The notes under the pieces were generated by a model. That model was given only the letters and a program-made list of their open reading frames with translations. It did no database searches and had not been told where the DNA came from. Of a stretch of DNA of 64,000 bases, positions 34,427-48,604 are shown piece by piece; the stretch's first letter is position 1, and every line of letters starts with the position of its first letter. Source of the stretch: Sciurus carolinensis (taxonomy: Eukaryota; Chordata; Mammalia; Rodentia; Sciuridae); assembly GCF_902686445.1 (NCBI RefSeq), contig NW_025920106.1, forward strand, positions 1,736,001-1,800,000. Direction: 5' to 3'. The translations under genes were made by a program, and so were the position numbers.

Positions 34427-34566
34427 AGGTAGAGGAAAGTGTTTTTCTTTGGCAAAGCTTTTTTTCCCAAAATTAGGGAATGCCTCAGCAACTCAGCCAG
34501 ATGCTGACAGTAAATCTAAAGAGGCACAGGTCTGGGGTCCCAGGACCAAAATTTACTGGCAGAAAA
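34427..34566 (+). repeat. Direct repeat R1, copy 2
   Basis: Diverged copy of 31741-31885, sharing agggaatgcctcagcaactc, agccagatgctgacagtaaa and ggtctggggtcccaggacca. It ends at an A-run at 34562-34571. Confidence 0.75.
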
Positions 34567-37520
34567 AAAAAATTCCTCATCCAATGTACATCTGCTGCTA
34601 GTTACTTTTGCAGCTCTTCTCTCAAGATTCAATGGAGTGAGAAAAGTGGCTGAAAGTCATATCTGGGAACTCTTAATCATTCAACTGCAATCCTGAACTC
34701 TGAAAATGGCCTCAGTAGGTTTCCAGTGCTTCTGTGCCCTGAGAGCAAAAGATGGGAGAGCAACTCTAATTGAAGTGGAAGGGGCAGGCTTAGGGCATGG
34801 CAGGTATGAAGGGCATGGAGGCTCCAGTGTCCAGTTGGAGGATGCACTTTGTCTCTCTCCCCAGAGGTGTTCTCTGGGCCTTGGGCAACCTGGATGTTGA
34901 GGAGTTGCTTCTGTGACCTAGTTTCTGCACCAGAGACAGCACCTGAAGTCACAAGGGGTGGAATTACAGCCCAGTGGCATCACGGGTCCCATGGCAACCA
35001 GAGACGCTTCTGCTCCTGACCACTTCAGACCAAGATTCAACACAAATGCTGGATCCATAGTGATGGGAAGAGAAAAGAGGAAGGGAGTGTGGGACATTGA
35101 CTGATGTATCAAGATAGGTGATCCTAAGTTCTTGGCCCAGTTGAAGAGGAGCTACATTGGGTGCAGGGCACAGCCAAGCCAGCCATGGATTGCTCTAGGT
35201 CTAGGCAGGATAGGGGACCCCAGTGAAGCCTGACAGCTCACACTGCTCTGCAGGCCTGCTAGGTGGCTCTGTGGTAGTTTGGCCACCTTGGGCATCATGA
35301 GAGCCCAGTCACATAGATCCTGCTGTGGGTAGTGAGCCCCCAGGAGGTCTAGGGGATCAGGCAAGGATGGAGGGCTTCATGAGGGCACGTGGGTCAACAA
35401 GCTTAGCACCAGCCCCCAACAGCATTGCCCTAAGAATCTGATCCTCCAATCTGGGCACACATGGGCTTTGGCTGAGTCAGGAACCTGGTCTAGGGTCCTA
35501 GCAGCCACATGGCAAGATGGCTGCTGACAGGTCAGGGCTGGGGAGTGTGAAACACAGCTCCCTGGCATTTAGGTGCTCCTTGAATTGGGAAACATCACAC
35601 CCAGTCTGCTCAGTTGCCCCTCCTTTCCCATAAAGCCCTAACAGGAGACAGTTTGGACCTGGGGAGTCTTCTAAGTTGGTCTTCTTTAGTTGGTCTTCTA
35701 AGTGGAAGTGGGTGGCTGCTGTGATGGCTCATGAGTAGACCAGGGAGTCATTCACTCAGCATGTTGAATGGGGGACAGGAGGGAGCTGTCAAGCAAGGAT
35801 AGATGTTCTGTGCTCACTCCATCTGCCCCGGCCAGCCACATTGGCTGCTGCCTTACAACTGCTCTGTACTCAGAAATTGTTCTGCTGTGTTTTCAAACAG
35901 ATTTTGAAGATCACACTGGGATAAAGTGGAGCTCTGCTCTCTGATGAAGATGTAGATCTAAAGAGTTATACCAGCAATATTTATTTATATATGTCTCATT
36001 ATCAGGTTAATGACTATGAAATAATTTTTCTCTCTATTCAGAAAAGTCACATAAACTAGGACATCTAAGTAGCTTTTCCACAGTTGCAGTCCAGAGTTGC
36101 AAAGTTTAATGTTAGGAGCTTTGTGTAGCACTCAAGAAAGTCCATTGTTAAAAGTTATTCTAAAGTTGGCAGACACAGGAGAAGTGGAGCTGGTGAAATA
36201 TTATGATCGTCTAGCATAAAAATTTCTTCCTTCCCAGGAGATATAGGCCTGAGATCAAGATCAGAGTTGATAGGACTCTTACACAGAGCCTCCTCATGCA
36301 GAGCATTGCCACAGCAGCAGTCCAGCATTCAGTGCCCTTGAAACATTCTTAGGCACCAGGCATGCCACAACCATGATGTCATCAGAGACCACCAATCTCA
36401 GTCACTGCTATTCCATTCTCTGCCACTGCTTTCCACACTCACCTATGATCTTCAGGGAAATAGCTGACTACACCACAGACCTGGGAAGTCTCTATGTCAG
36501 CTCATGGCACTGTCAAAGAACCCTGGTATCAGGACATCTCCACTTTATAGATGAGGGGATCAGGGCTCAAAGGGTGTGAAACTTCCTTCCCATGGCCACT
36601 GGTCATGGAAGTGGTAAGCCAGAACATAAAGACAAATCCAGTATCCAAAGGTGGATTTCAAATCATTCTTGGTCTACCAGCTCACTAATAGTCTCTTTGA
36701 GTTGCAAAAATATTATCATAGACCTTGAGAAGGAAGAGGGAAATCAGAAGGAATAAAGACTTCCTGATAGCACTCGTGGAGACCCCACACCAGTCACTTT
36801 GAGGCTGAGTTTGGAAGACTTCCTTTCTACTCACATCTTCTAGTTGTTTCCACAAATATTTATTTCCACATTGCCTTTGTGATTTTTGCATTTGAATTAT
36901 TTTTTGCCTACTTATTTTTCTTAAGTCACCTTGCCTGTTATACTTACTGAAATATATTTAAAACCTCAGTGCTTTATGGCAGTTTTTAATAAAAATGATT
37001 ACCATTTGCCCCAAATAAAAATTGACTCCAAAATCCCATAGAACTACTAAATTAATTACCAGACATATGTGCACCATTCAAAATCATTCATCTGGGTTTT
37101 CAAAATGAGCTTGGAGAATTGGAGTTACTGGTTCACACCAGAACACAAATTACTCCTGTGCTATTCTGCCACATGCAGTTATCCAGACACTCCTTCAATA
37201 TCCATTGCACTCTGAGAGAAAGGTGAGGGAAGTTCTAAATTCCCTTAGCCAGGAGACCAGGAAGATATACTACCCCAAATGTAGTCAAGTTCACACACTT
37301 CAAAACCAGGCTCCTGGTTCTGGTCACTGCATCCTTAGTTTCCAACTACATACCCTTTTAAATGTGATCTAATCCAGGTGTCATGGGTCTTTCCAGCACC
37401 TTATTTCCTGATCATTGAGTGATGTCATAACTCCCAATTTAACTATTCTGTGGTTATTGCTTCTTAAGTGCTCTAGGAAGAAGAAAACCAGGTTTGCACG
37501 TGTCCTCAGGAAGTCAGGCA
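34567..37520. other. Unassigned interval, GC-richer at 34700-35600
   Basis: The section at 34700-35600 is clearly more GC-rich than its surroundings and has several short overlapping open frames on both strands but no recognised protein. The remainder looks like ordinary intergenic DNA with scattered short open frames. Confidence 0.35.
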
Positions 37521-37561
37521 GTACTAGGCTGAGAAGTACTAGGCTGAGAAGTACTAGGCTG
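37521..37561. repeat. 15-bp tandem repeat, about 2.7 copies
   Basis: The unit gtactaggctgagaa is repeated exactly, ending with a partial third copy. Confidence 0.95.
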
Positions 37562-39954
37562 TCCTACTGTCCATCTGCTTCTCAAATGTCTGCTAGAGGA
37601 CAATCTCCATGGAAGAACAGAGGAGCCACCAAAGGAAAGAAGGGCCTTTGAGAGTATGCAGGAAAATGCCCTCAGTGTACAGAGAAGCAAGCCAGACCTG
37701 AGGGTATTTGTCTCCCCATCTTGCACAACCAGTTGGGGCACAGCTATATTGAATCAATGTCCCCTGACTCCTGGCACATGTTTATTATTTATTCAACTGA
37801 AAATATTTCCACCACAAATTACATTGGGCTCCTAACTCCAAGGACAGATTATTAACCCTTCACTCTAATTTCTGTAATATGACAATGCAGTCACAATGAT
37901 ATTCTCTCACCTAGGAGGTTAACTTCATGATCTGCTAGACTCTAATGATCCTCTAGAAATAGAAATCACAGGCTTGGGTCACCTAAAAATATCTAAAAAT
38001 CCCCACCCTACCCCACCCTCCTTCTGAAGACTCCAAGAATTTCCATCCTGTGAATGGGAAAGGCTTTATGTGACTGCTTATACCAGATGCTGCACATGGA
38101 CTAAATTTTATCTTCTTTAGAAAGCACTATGGAGTCATTGTGTCTTTCAGGAGTCAGACTGCTGTGGCCTGTGCCCTTTTCTCTCACAGTCAGCCACTCT
38201 ACTCCCTGTTGCTCAGTCCTATTTTACAACTGAGCTTCAGTCTGGCTACCTCTGGATCCTCTCACAGTGTTGGTGGGGGATAACCAAGAGGGAAGGCTGC
38301 TTTCCACCATCCAAGATTCAGCACAACTGCACCAGGAAGAGAGCTGAGTAGGGGCAAGTGACACAAATAGTCTAAGGGGGCAAAGGTCTGGACCATTCAA
38401 GGGCCAAGTTTGTGACAAGAAAACAGGATTCCAAGGAAGATTTGTCTTTTTGGAAAGGGATGGGAGACAACAGAATTCCTTCCCCAACCAAAAATCTTCT
38501 ACATTAACTCTGGTTTTACTATATAGGGTAAGATCTTTAAATTTTACATATAATTTTCATACTAGCTAAAAGCTAGAGGAACCTAAATATTCAAGAGGAG
38601 CAATATGGCTGAATCAATTGGTACATTGTTCCACAACTCTTATGCAGACTTAAGAATGATAGTTAAAAATATGGAGGCTTAAGTAACTCAAAAAATACTC
38701 AAATGTAAAATAAAATTGAAAATTGCATGTATGATGAGATTACTACTGTGCCATCTGATGATGTACTTGAGCAAAAGGTCTCAAACATATTCAACTCTAG
38801 TGCTGCTAGTAAACTTGTGGGGTGGTGTGCAGAAATATAGAGATATGTGACCTGATTAGACTCACTGTCTCCACTTAGAGCCTCAGAGCTGCCTGGCATA
38901 CCCAACTCTCTCCTGCAAACCCTATACATCAGCCACTGGAAAATAATGTTAGGAGCTCATCTAGGTGTGCCTAATCTGTCCTGTCACATGGAAGGTGCCA
39001 TGCCAAGAATAATGGCACTGGATATTGCAGAATCCAAGTCATCTTGAGTGTTTTCCCCTAAATATCCAGAATTGAAACCAACATTCCCATGGGACTGAAT
39101 ATGTCAATGTTGTCTGGGCATTGAGCCCTGACCCTGACCTCAGGTATTTTCCCATGCAGGGTGAATATTCACAAGTGAACCTTTTGCTTCTTGCTGGTCC
39201 TCTAGAATTGCAAGGGAATTCAAGGGTGCCAAACTATGCTGCCAGCCACTGCTGCAGTTCTATGGTTCTTTTTCTCTCTTTCCCTGCTTCCCGAACCCCC
39301 TCATCATGACTCCACAAGTAAGTTATTTCATTAGCACTGTTGAAGGTTATATGTTGATATGCTGCTTGTTGCCACTAGGATAAAACTAGAGACCTGGTCC
39401 CCTTACTGTGATTACTTCTTGTCAAGGCTGATACTTGCACTGGCTAGAAAATCCTAGGAGACTCTGGGACACATCAAATATGCCCAAGAATCTGTGCCAG
39501 CCTTTACTCAGCACCTAGCCCAATGTATCCAGAAGGAATGGCTGCAAAATTAAACCTCAATTAGCCAAGAGTGTACTGACCTCAAGTTGTGACTCCCAGA
39601 GGGACATGGCACACCATGGCTGGGAGGACTTTGTTACCAGTCTAAGTTTGGCTTAGCAAGGAAAATGGTCTTTCAGAAAATGGTCTTAGTTAGGGAAGTG
39701 GCCCATTCCTCATATCAAGATCTAAGGACCAGTCCTGACACTTCATGGAGGAATGTGGGGCTCCTGGTCCCAACATATTTCATTTTCTGTTGTACCTCTT
39801 GGCTTTATTCCCTCTTCTTACCCCACATCCATTTTTCCTCATCATCATGGGCAATACAGCTGTGTACTGGGCATCCATGAAATCCTGGGTATATGCCTTA
39901 AACTTCCTAGTCAATCTTTCAGGATAAACATTTTTTCAATTTCAGAAATGGAGC
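37562..39954. other. Unassigned interval before the minisatellite
   Basis: No recognised gene or mobile element. Open frames at 38224-38487 and 39665-39968 have no domains and overlap in other frames. Confidence 0.35.
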
Positions 39955-40519
39955 AATGTGGCCTCTGACAGTCACATAATATCCTGACATGTCCTGGTTC
40001 ACTCACATAATTCCCTCAATATAATCTCTTACAATCACATAATACCCACACTGAGGTCTCTTACACTGATATGCTACACTACTCTGACCTCTGACATTCA
40101 CATAGTATCTTGGCCTCTGCAACTCACATAACACCCTCACCATGGCTATCACACATAGGATTTTCACTTACTTCTGACACTCAACTAAAGCCCTCACTGG
40201 GGTCTCTCATGCTCACATAATATGCTCAATGTGACATAGGACACTCACATAATACACTAATATGGCTTTTGACATTCACATAATACCCTCACTTGGCCTC
40301 TGACTCTCACAAAATTTCCTCACTCTTACCTTGACATTCAAACTATATCATCACTGTGATCTTGATAGCACATATCACTATGGTTCCGGCCATTGACAAA
40401 ATATACTCACTATGGCATTTGATGCTGTCAAATATACTTACTGTGTTCACTTATATTCATATATATTCAGAATAGCCCCTGAGAATAAAATTTTTTCCAA
40501 ACTGTGGCCTCTGACATTT
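39955..40519. repeat. Minisatellite array 1, left arm
   Basis: Degenerate tandem repeats of about 31-32 bp with the core tgacactcacataataccct followed by cactgtggcctc. It begins abruptly at about 39955 and is cut by an ERV-transcript retrocopy at 40520. Confidence 0.9.
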
Positions 40520-40534
40520 AAAAAATACCTTCTC
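40520..40534. repeat. Target-site duplication, left copy (ERV retrocopy)
   Basis: The 15-bp aaaaaataccttctc matches 42072-42086, directly after the poly(A) run of the inserted sequence. Confidence 0.8.
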
Positions 40535-41597
40535 TGCAGGCCTTAAACTGACTAAAAACTTCTGACTCTGGCAGTTTCTTTTGATAGTTATCAGGCACAT
40601 TTGCCGAAGAATCTTTCTTTCATTTGTAACTTCCAGTCTTTATTCTAGTGGGCTAATACAAGTATACATCTTAAGTTACATTTAACTATTATTTCTTTTA
40701 AATGCCCAAGAATGATTATACTTTGGTTTTAACTGTTTTGCTGGGTGTCTAAGATCAAGCTGGTCAAATTGACCTGGTTCCTGTCTTGTTAAAGAGTCAG
40801 CTGAGTTCCCACAGGGGCCACTCGTAGAGAACTTAAGAGCAGCTTCTTAGCTCCACCAGTGCCATTGGTTAGGCAGGGTCTCCTTGATGAGGTGACTTCC
40901 TTTGGAAGCATTAAGGGATGTCTCCCTTTTTCCATGACCCTCCTCTGCAGCAGATGCACTGAGTGATTTTTCATCCTCTAGTCTCAACAATCTCCTTGAT
41001 CAGGAGGTTGTGCTCGTATGATTATCTAGCCCTAAGTAACAGAAGTATAGAGCTCTCTACTAAACACGGGTTATACCAATAAAGGGATATTTTACAAAAA
41101 TCAGATGACATTAAGTAGCTTAACTATATTTTCTGGGGACATCTATGACATTAATAGTTAAATGTTGTGTTTACATTCCTGATAACCTGGACAATGTTAA
41201 AGTCCCCAAATAAAGTCCTTGTCCTCTCCAGCCTTTGCTAGGCCTAGTTATGGGAACAATTTCTCAGTTCTTCCACCTCCTGGTGAGAGATTGACTTCTG
41301 TCATTTTCATGATACTCAGTGGCATGTTTCGGATGCTGCAACATTTACTTTATACTAATCTCATTTCAGTACTCAAGTCTTTTTGTTCTTCTATCATAGA
41401 ACCACCCACCCCCAGATGACTTTACAACCTGCTCTTCCCCAACCAGACTTCTACCTTGGACCCCTCGATTGACCCGATTTTTAAAAAAAGGAACTCCAAA
41501 CTGTTTGCCCCTCACTGCCCCCTTTCAGCTTTGAAGCAGCCAGAACGATCGACGCCCCCTTTTCTTTTCCTTAGAGCAGTTAGGAGTTCCTAAAGCT

Positions 41598-41608
41598 AAA
41601 GGGGGGAA
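41598..41608 (+). other. Polypurine tract of the ERV retrocopy
   Basis: aaaggggggaa stands immediately before the LTR-like TGAGCCAG, as plus-strand primer tracts do in retroviruses. Confidence 0.7.
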
Positions 41609-42048
41609 TGAGCCAGAATTAAGGTAGTTAGTGTAGAAATAGGAAATTGGGTCAGTTCGAGGAAATGAAGCCATGAAGCATTCTGCCTCTGGAAGTTGGA
41701 GACTGCCCCTGGAAGAATGGAATGTCAAGGATCTCCGGAGCCCATTGATTACCAAATCTACCTGCCTTTATCAAGGACTGCAAGCATGGAGCTGCTAATT
41801 AATGACCCCTGGGCCCTTGCCTGCCTGAATCACCTTGACCCTCCCCCTGCCCATAGCTTCTCACTTAATGCAAAACCAGGCCTATTCACATAGGCAGGAA
41901 GGAGAGAGAGATAAGGGGGGAGAGAACTGTAGAACAAAAGAGACTTTAACCCATAAAAGATGTAGGGTGCACTCACTTCTTGGGACTTTTAGAACATCAG
42001 CCATGGCCCCCTTCTCCCTGCCAGGAGAAGTCTGTATTATTCCCTTTA

Positions 42049-42054
42049 AATAAA
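42049..42054 (+). terminator. Poly(A) signal of the ERV retrocopy
   Basis: AATAAA located 13 bases before the genomic A-run, marking the end of R in the copied transcript. Confidence 0.85.
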
Positions 42055-42071
42055 CCTGCTTAATATGAAAA

Positions 42072-42086
42072 AAAAAATACCTTCTC
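42072..42086. repeat. Target-site duplication, right copy (ERV retrocopy)
   Basis: aaaaaataccttctc. Its leading A residues overlap the poly(A) tail, so the true duplication may be a few bases shorter. Confidence 0.8.
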
Positions 42087-45000
42087 ATTTACAAAATTCC
42101 TTTCACATATTACACTCACTGTCACATGAGTTCCTCACAAAATACACCTCAGTGTGACATCAAACACTCATGTAATACCATGCTGTGGCCTCTGACACAG
42201 AAAGTCCTCAATCAGTCTCTGACACTTACATAATTCCTTCATTGTTACCACTGACACATTATATCTCCATTGTGACCTCAGATACTCACATAATAACAAA
42301 ATTGTGGAGTCCTACACACATATTATATTCAGTGTTCTTTGAATCTTACATAAGACCTTAAATATGTCCTGTGACACTGATATAATATCCTCACTTGGCA
42401 TCTGACACTGACATTTTTCTGAATATTATATTCACATAATACAATCACTGTGACCTCTGACTCTCATACAATTTGCTCACTGTTATCTCTGACACTCACA
42501 TATCACCATACTGGAACTTATGATATAAAAACCATCAAAGTAACCTTTAAAACACAAAATATCATCTCTCTCCCTGCTGTCTGATCCCCTCAGCAACTTG
42601 GCCTGTGACACCATCATAATATTCTCACTGTGACCTCTGATTCTCACATATTATACTCTGTGATCTCTGACACATAATTAACTCACATAATACCCTCAGT
42701 GTGACCTCAGGCACTCAAATAATACCATAAGTATAATGATTGTCACTGATGAAATACCCTAATCCTCTGATCCTCAAAAATGCACTCACTGTGATTTCTC
42801 ACACTCATATAATACCCTCAATGTAACCTCAGATACTAATATAACACCTGCATATGCTCTCTGACACATAATACCATAAATGTGGCCTCTGACACTCAGA
42901 ATATTCCAATTGGGGCATCTAACACTCACCTAATACCTTCACTGTGCCTATTGTCCATCACATAATACCTTCTTTCTGACCTCTAACAATTACAAAATAT
43001 CCTTAATGTGACAGTCTCACATTATTTTCACCAGATCTCTGACATTATATGATTTACTCACTGTGATTCAAACACTTCCATAACAACTTCATGTGGCCTC
43101 TGTCATTCACATAATATCCTCATTTGTCCTCTGATAGTGACATAATATTCTTACTGTTCTTCTGTCACTCACATAATACCCTACTGTGGACTCTGATTAC
43201 AAAAAAAAAATTCTCACTATGGCCTTAGGCACTCACATATTCTTGTCACATGGCCTCTGTCACCCACAAAACTTCCTCACTGTGACCTCTGACATGAACA
43301 CAGGATACTAAGCATAATCTCAGACATAATGTAGTCTCCTGTGGTCACTGTTACTCATGTAATACCCTCATTGTATCCTGTGCCATTTACATAATATCTT
43401 CACTTGGCTGCCGACACTCACATAATACCCTACTGTGTTCCCTGACATTCACATAAAACCCTCATTCTGACCTCTGACACTGACATAATATCATCACAGT
43501 GACATATCTCACTCATATTATTTCTTTAGTGTGACCTGAGACAAACCTGATACACTCAATGTGTCCTATAATTGACATCATATCACTGTGGCTTCTGATG
43601 CTCATATAATGTTCTCATATGACCTCAGACATGGACATAATACACTCACAGCACCCCCTGACATATACTATCCTACCTGGGGCATCTGACACTGCAATGA
43701 TACCCTCACTGTGGCTTCTGGCACTTACTTAAATCCCTCACTTGGGTCTCTGACACTTGCAAAATAACATAACAGTGGTCCCTGACACTATTATAATAAC
43801 TCACTGGGCTCTGACACTACATAATATTTCAACACTACCTCTTAAACTAACTCAATGTACTCACTGTGACCCTGAACACTCATTTAATATCCTCACCCTG
43901 TCCTCTGATACTGACATAATATCCTATTGTGTTCTCTTACATTCATTTAATAATCTGAATATGACCTCTGACACTCCAATTGTATTCTCACTTTGACCTC
44001 TCCTCTGATACTCACATAATACCCTCACTGTTGCCACTGACACATATTATATTCTCACTTGATCTCTGATGTTTATATGATAACTTCCATGTGGCCTCCC
44101 ACATTCACACAATGTCCTCAATTGGCCTGTGACTCTAACAATACCCTCATCATAACCTGTCACATTCATAAAATATCTGCACTAAGGCCCCTGATGTTGA
44201 TAATATTTTCTCAATATATCCTCTAACACAATGTCCACACTTTGCCTGTGTCACTCACATAGCACTCTGTGTGACCTCTTGTACTCATATATTACCCCCA
44301 CTGTGGACTCTCACACTCAAACAATACCATTACTATGACTCTTGACACTGATTTAATATCTTCAGAGTGGCTCAGATTATATCTTGTGTGACCACTGACA
44401 CTCACATGATACACTCACTGTGACCTGTGATGTTTACATAATACCCTCATCAAGAATTATGACTCTCACATTATAACCTCATTGTGACAGCTGATGCTGA
44501 CATAATATCCTCACTGTGGTCTCAGACACTCACATAATAACCTCTCTGGACCTCTGAAACTTATAATACTCTTAGTGTGACCTCTGATACTCATAAAATA
44601 ATCTCACTGTGAAATCTGATTCAGATATAGTATCCTTTCTGTGAATTCTGACTCTCACACGATTCCCTTCAAATGGTCTCTGACACATAACACCTTCACT
44701 TTGTTTTTGACACTCAAAAATTATCCTCAACTTGTTCGGTCCCTCACATAATACCTCACTGTGACCACTGACACTCAGGTAGTAACCTCTGTTTTACAAA
44801 TGATGCTCATCAAATACCCACATGGTGACCCATGAAGCTCACATTATACCATCAACATGGCCTCCTAAACTCACATAATACCCCCATAGTGACCTCTGAC
44901 ACTGAAAACATATCCTTCTTGTGACCTCTGTCACTTGAAAAATACCTTCAGTGTGACTTCAAGTACAATCATTATACTTTTACTGTGGCCTCTGAAATTG

Positions 45001-48000
45001 ACATAATAACCTCACTCTTTTCTCTGATACTCATATCTCCTTATAGAGACTTCTGAAACTCACATCAAACCCTGAGTGACTTAGCAAATTCACTGTGACA
45101 CTGACACTGACATAATATAATTATTGCTTCCTATCATACTCATTTTATCTCCCTATGGCATGTGACACTCAAAGAATATCTTAACTGTGACTCTGATAGT
45201 CACAAAATAGCCTGACTTGGCTTCTGACACTCAACAATATCCTCACTCTGACATCTCACACTCACAAAATAAGCTCATTGTCTCTTGTGACATTCAAAAA
45301 CATCCTCACTGGACCTTTGACACTAATGTAATACCCTCAATGTGACATTTGACACATCATACCCTCACTCTGACATCTGACACAAATGTCCTCCATTGAC
45401 CTCTAAAACAGACATGATACCCTCAACTAACATCTCACACTCACAGATTACCTTCACTCTGACCCCTGATGCTTAAGTATTACCCTCACTGTGGTCTACA
45501 ACACTCATAAAATATATTCACTGTTGCCTCTGACATACACGTAATACCCCCTTTGCCCTCTAACTCTGAAATAATATCCTCAGTGTGACCTCTGTTACTC
45601 ACATAATAACCTCAGTGTGACCTTTCTCACACACATAATATCCATACGTGGACTGAGTCACTTGCAGAATATGTTCAATGTGTCATCTGGCTCTTACATA
45701 ATTACCCTTATGAGTTCTCTGACATTCAAATAATATTATCACTGTTCTTTTTGTGAAACTGACATAATACCATTGTGGCCACTCACACTCACATTATGTC
45801 CTCACTGTGATCTTTGACACTCAAATTATTTTCTGAAATGACTTTGGACACTTTCATTTATCTTCACTGGTGCCTCTGATACTCACCTAATTTTCTGACT
45901 TGTTATGTGATACATGACATCCTCACTGTGAGTCTGATAGTCACATAATATCCTCACATGACCCCTGACACTCAAATAATGTCCTCACTGTGACCTCTTA
46001 TCATTACAATATAACCTCACTGGGACCTCTGTTACTTAGGTAATACCCTCACTTTGGATTATGACATTCACAAAATATCCTCACTTGACCTCTGACACTA
46101 ATGTAATATTCTCACTTTGACCACTGACACTCAAATAACAACCTCCCTGTAATTTCAGACACTGATATTATGCATTCAATTGGACATCTGACACAGACAT
46201 TTTATCCTTAAATTGCCTCTGACACATAATATCATCAATGCTACCTCTAACACATAATAACTATACTGTGACCCCTGGCACTCACATAATACCCTCCCTG
46301 TACCCTCTGACACTCACATAAATCCCCAATTCTGGTCTCTGACAATCATATAATACACACATTTTGATCTCAGACACAGACTACTACCACTCCCATCTCT
46401 GCCACTCCATATCACACTGTTTCCTCTGAAAGTAATATAAATATTATAAATATATAAGTAATATAATATAAGTAATATAAATATTATGTGTGTCCTCTGA
46501 CAAACATAAAATATTCTCACTTTGACTTCTGACATTGATATAATACCCTCATCATGATGTCTGAAACTAATATAATATCCTTTCTGTGAATTCTTGCACT
46601 CATAATGTCATATTTTGTTCTCTGATACTAACATAGTGTCCTTATTCTAACCTGTGATACTCACATAATACCCACAGAGTGGCCTCCTATACTCACATAT
46701 TTCATTAAATGTGACTTGTCATGCACACAATAACTTTTTGGGACCTGAGACACTTACATATGCTTGCAATGTAGCCTCTGACACTCATAATATTCACATT
46801 TGGTCTCTGATATTAATATAATAAATTCAATCTGGTCTCTGACACTCACATAATATTCTAACTCTCACTCACTTAATTACTCACTTTTGCCCTTAATATT
46901 CAAATAATATCCTCACTTGGCATCTGACACTCAAAAATTGCCATCACTATTACCTTGACACTCATATAATATCCTCAGTGTGACCTCTAATACTCACCAA
47001 ATACCTTCAATGTGGTCTTATGCACTCACATAATATATTTGTCACCTCTGACACTCACATAATACACTCACTATGGTCCAAGACAGTCACTGTGAATTGG
47101 CACACTCATCATATCCTCATACTGGCCCCTGATATGACAAAATATCCTCACTGTGGCCACTGATACCCACATAATTTACTCAGTGTTGTCCCTGTGATTG
47201 ACAGTATATCCCAACTCTAGCTTCTGACACTCACAAAGTATCCTTTCTGGGACAGTTGCTACTCACATAATATGCTCATTTTGTTCTGACACACATATAA
47301 TACCATCAATGTGGCCTCTGACACTTACATAATATACACAATTAAACCTCTGACACTTAGTACCCTCACTCTGGCCTCTGAAACTAAAAAAATACCATTA
47401 CAGTGGCATCTGACATTCACATAATATCCTCAATGTGGCCTCTGACTAATAAGATATCCGCACTGAGGCCAATAAGACTCACACATTTCACTCACTGTAG
47501 CCTCTGACACTCACATAATATCATCACTCTTACCACTGACACATAATATTCTCAATGTGACCACTGTAACCACTGTCACTCATCCAGTATCTTCCCTGAG
47601 TTTTCTGACTTTCAGTAAACATTTTCTGTCCTCTGACACTGATACAATGTCATCAGTGTGTCCTCAAATATTTGTATAAAATCTTCACTGTGCCTTCTGC
47701 AACACAATATCCTCACTATGGCCTTTGACTCTCACATAATATCTTGTGTCCTCTGACACTCATATAATACACTCACTGTTGCCATGACAATCACATAATA
47801 TCTTCCCTTGGTCTGACTCAAAATATTTCCTCACTGTTACTTTGACAGTCACATAAAACCCTAATTGTAGCATCTGACACTCACATATAAACATCATTGT
47901 GGCCTCTGACTTTTACATAATATCTTCACTCTGACCTCTGAAACCCACATAATAACATGTGACCTCTCACACTCACATAATACCCTCACTTTGGACTCTC

Positions 48001-48604
48001 ACATTCACATAATATCCTCATTATGAATAATTACATGCACATAAATGTTCATACTGTAACCTCTAACTCTTATATAATACTCTTCCTCTGGTCTCTGCCA
48101 CACATAAAATGTCCTACATGTGACCTCTTAAACTCATATTACACACTCACTATAACATCTGACACACACATAGAGTCCTTATCTGACCTCTGACATTCAT
48201 ACAATATCCTTACTATGGCCGTAGGTTCTCACATAATATTCTCACTCTGACTGCTAACCTTGACAAACTGTCCTCACTGTAGCCACTGAAATCCAGATAT
48301 TACCCTCAATCTGGCTTCTGACACATAATGTCTTCACTCTGGCAGCTCACATTCACATAATATACTTAATCTGCCTACTAACATTCACATAATACCTTCA
48401 CAATGTCTCTGACACTCTGGTAATTACCACACTATAACCACTGACATAGAATATCCTTATGTGGTCTATGACACTTACTTATTCTCATTCTGGCCCCTTT
48501 TACATAATATTCTCCCTTGACCTCTAAAACTCACATAATATCTTCACTGTGGCTAAAATACTTACAAAATATTTGCCCTGTGAACTCTCACATTTATATA
48601 TAAT
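42087..48604. repeat. Minisatellite array 1, main arm
   Basis: About 6.5 kb of head-to-tail degenerate units of about 31-32 bp. The consensus by eye is cctctgacactcacataat followed by atcctcactgtga. Units vary by substitutions and small indels. Only stray open frames occur, and AT-rich patches such as 46436-46490 appear. There is no spacer pattern of the CRISPR type. Confidence 0.92.

Larger units (their letters stand above)
40535..42077 (+). mobile_element. L1-style retrocopy of an ERV transcript 3' end
   Basis: The insert ends in a 3' polypurine tract (aaaggggggaa, 41598-41608), an LTR U3 starting TGAGCC at about 41609, a TATA-like ataaaag near 41956, AATAAA at 42049-42054 and then, 13 bases later, a run of A residues at 42068-42077. 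There is no U5 and no second LTR. With the 15-bp flanking duplication this is the signature of a polyadenylated retroviral RNA reverse-transcribed by L1 machinery rather than integrated as a provirus. The part upstream of the polypurine tract (40535-41597) should be 3' internal or env-adjacent sequence but shows no intact frame. The ERV class is uncertain; the polypurine tract and TGA.. start suit a gammaretrovirus-like element. Confidence 0.75.

Noticed and set aside
34677..35600. CpG island or gene start in the GC-richer interval
   Set aside because: GC-rich but poor in CpG dinucleotides and without a recognisable exon or start; could be an old repeat.
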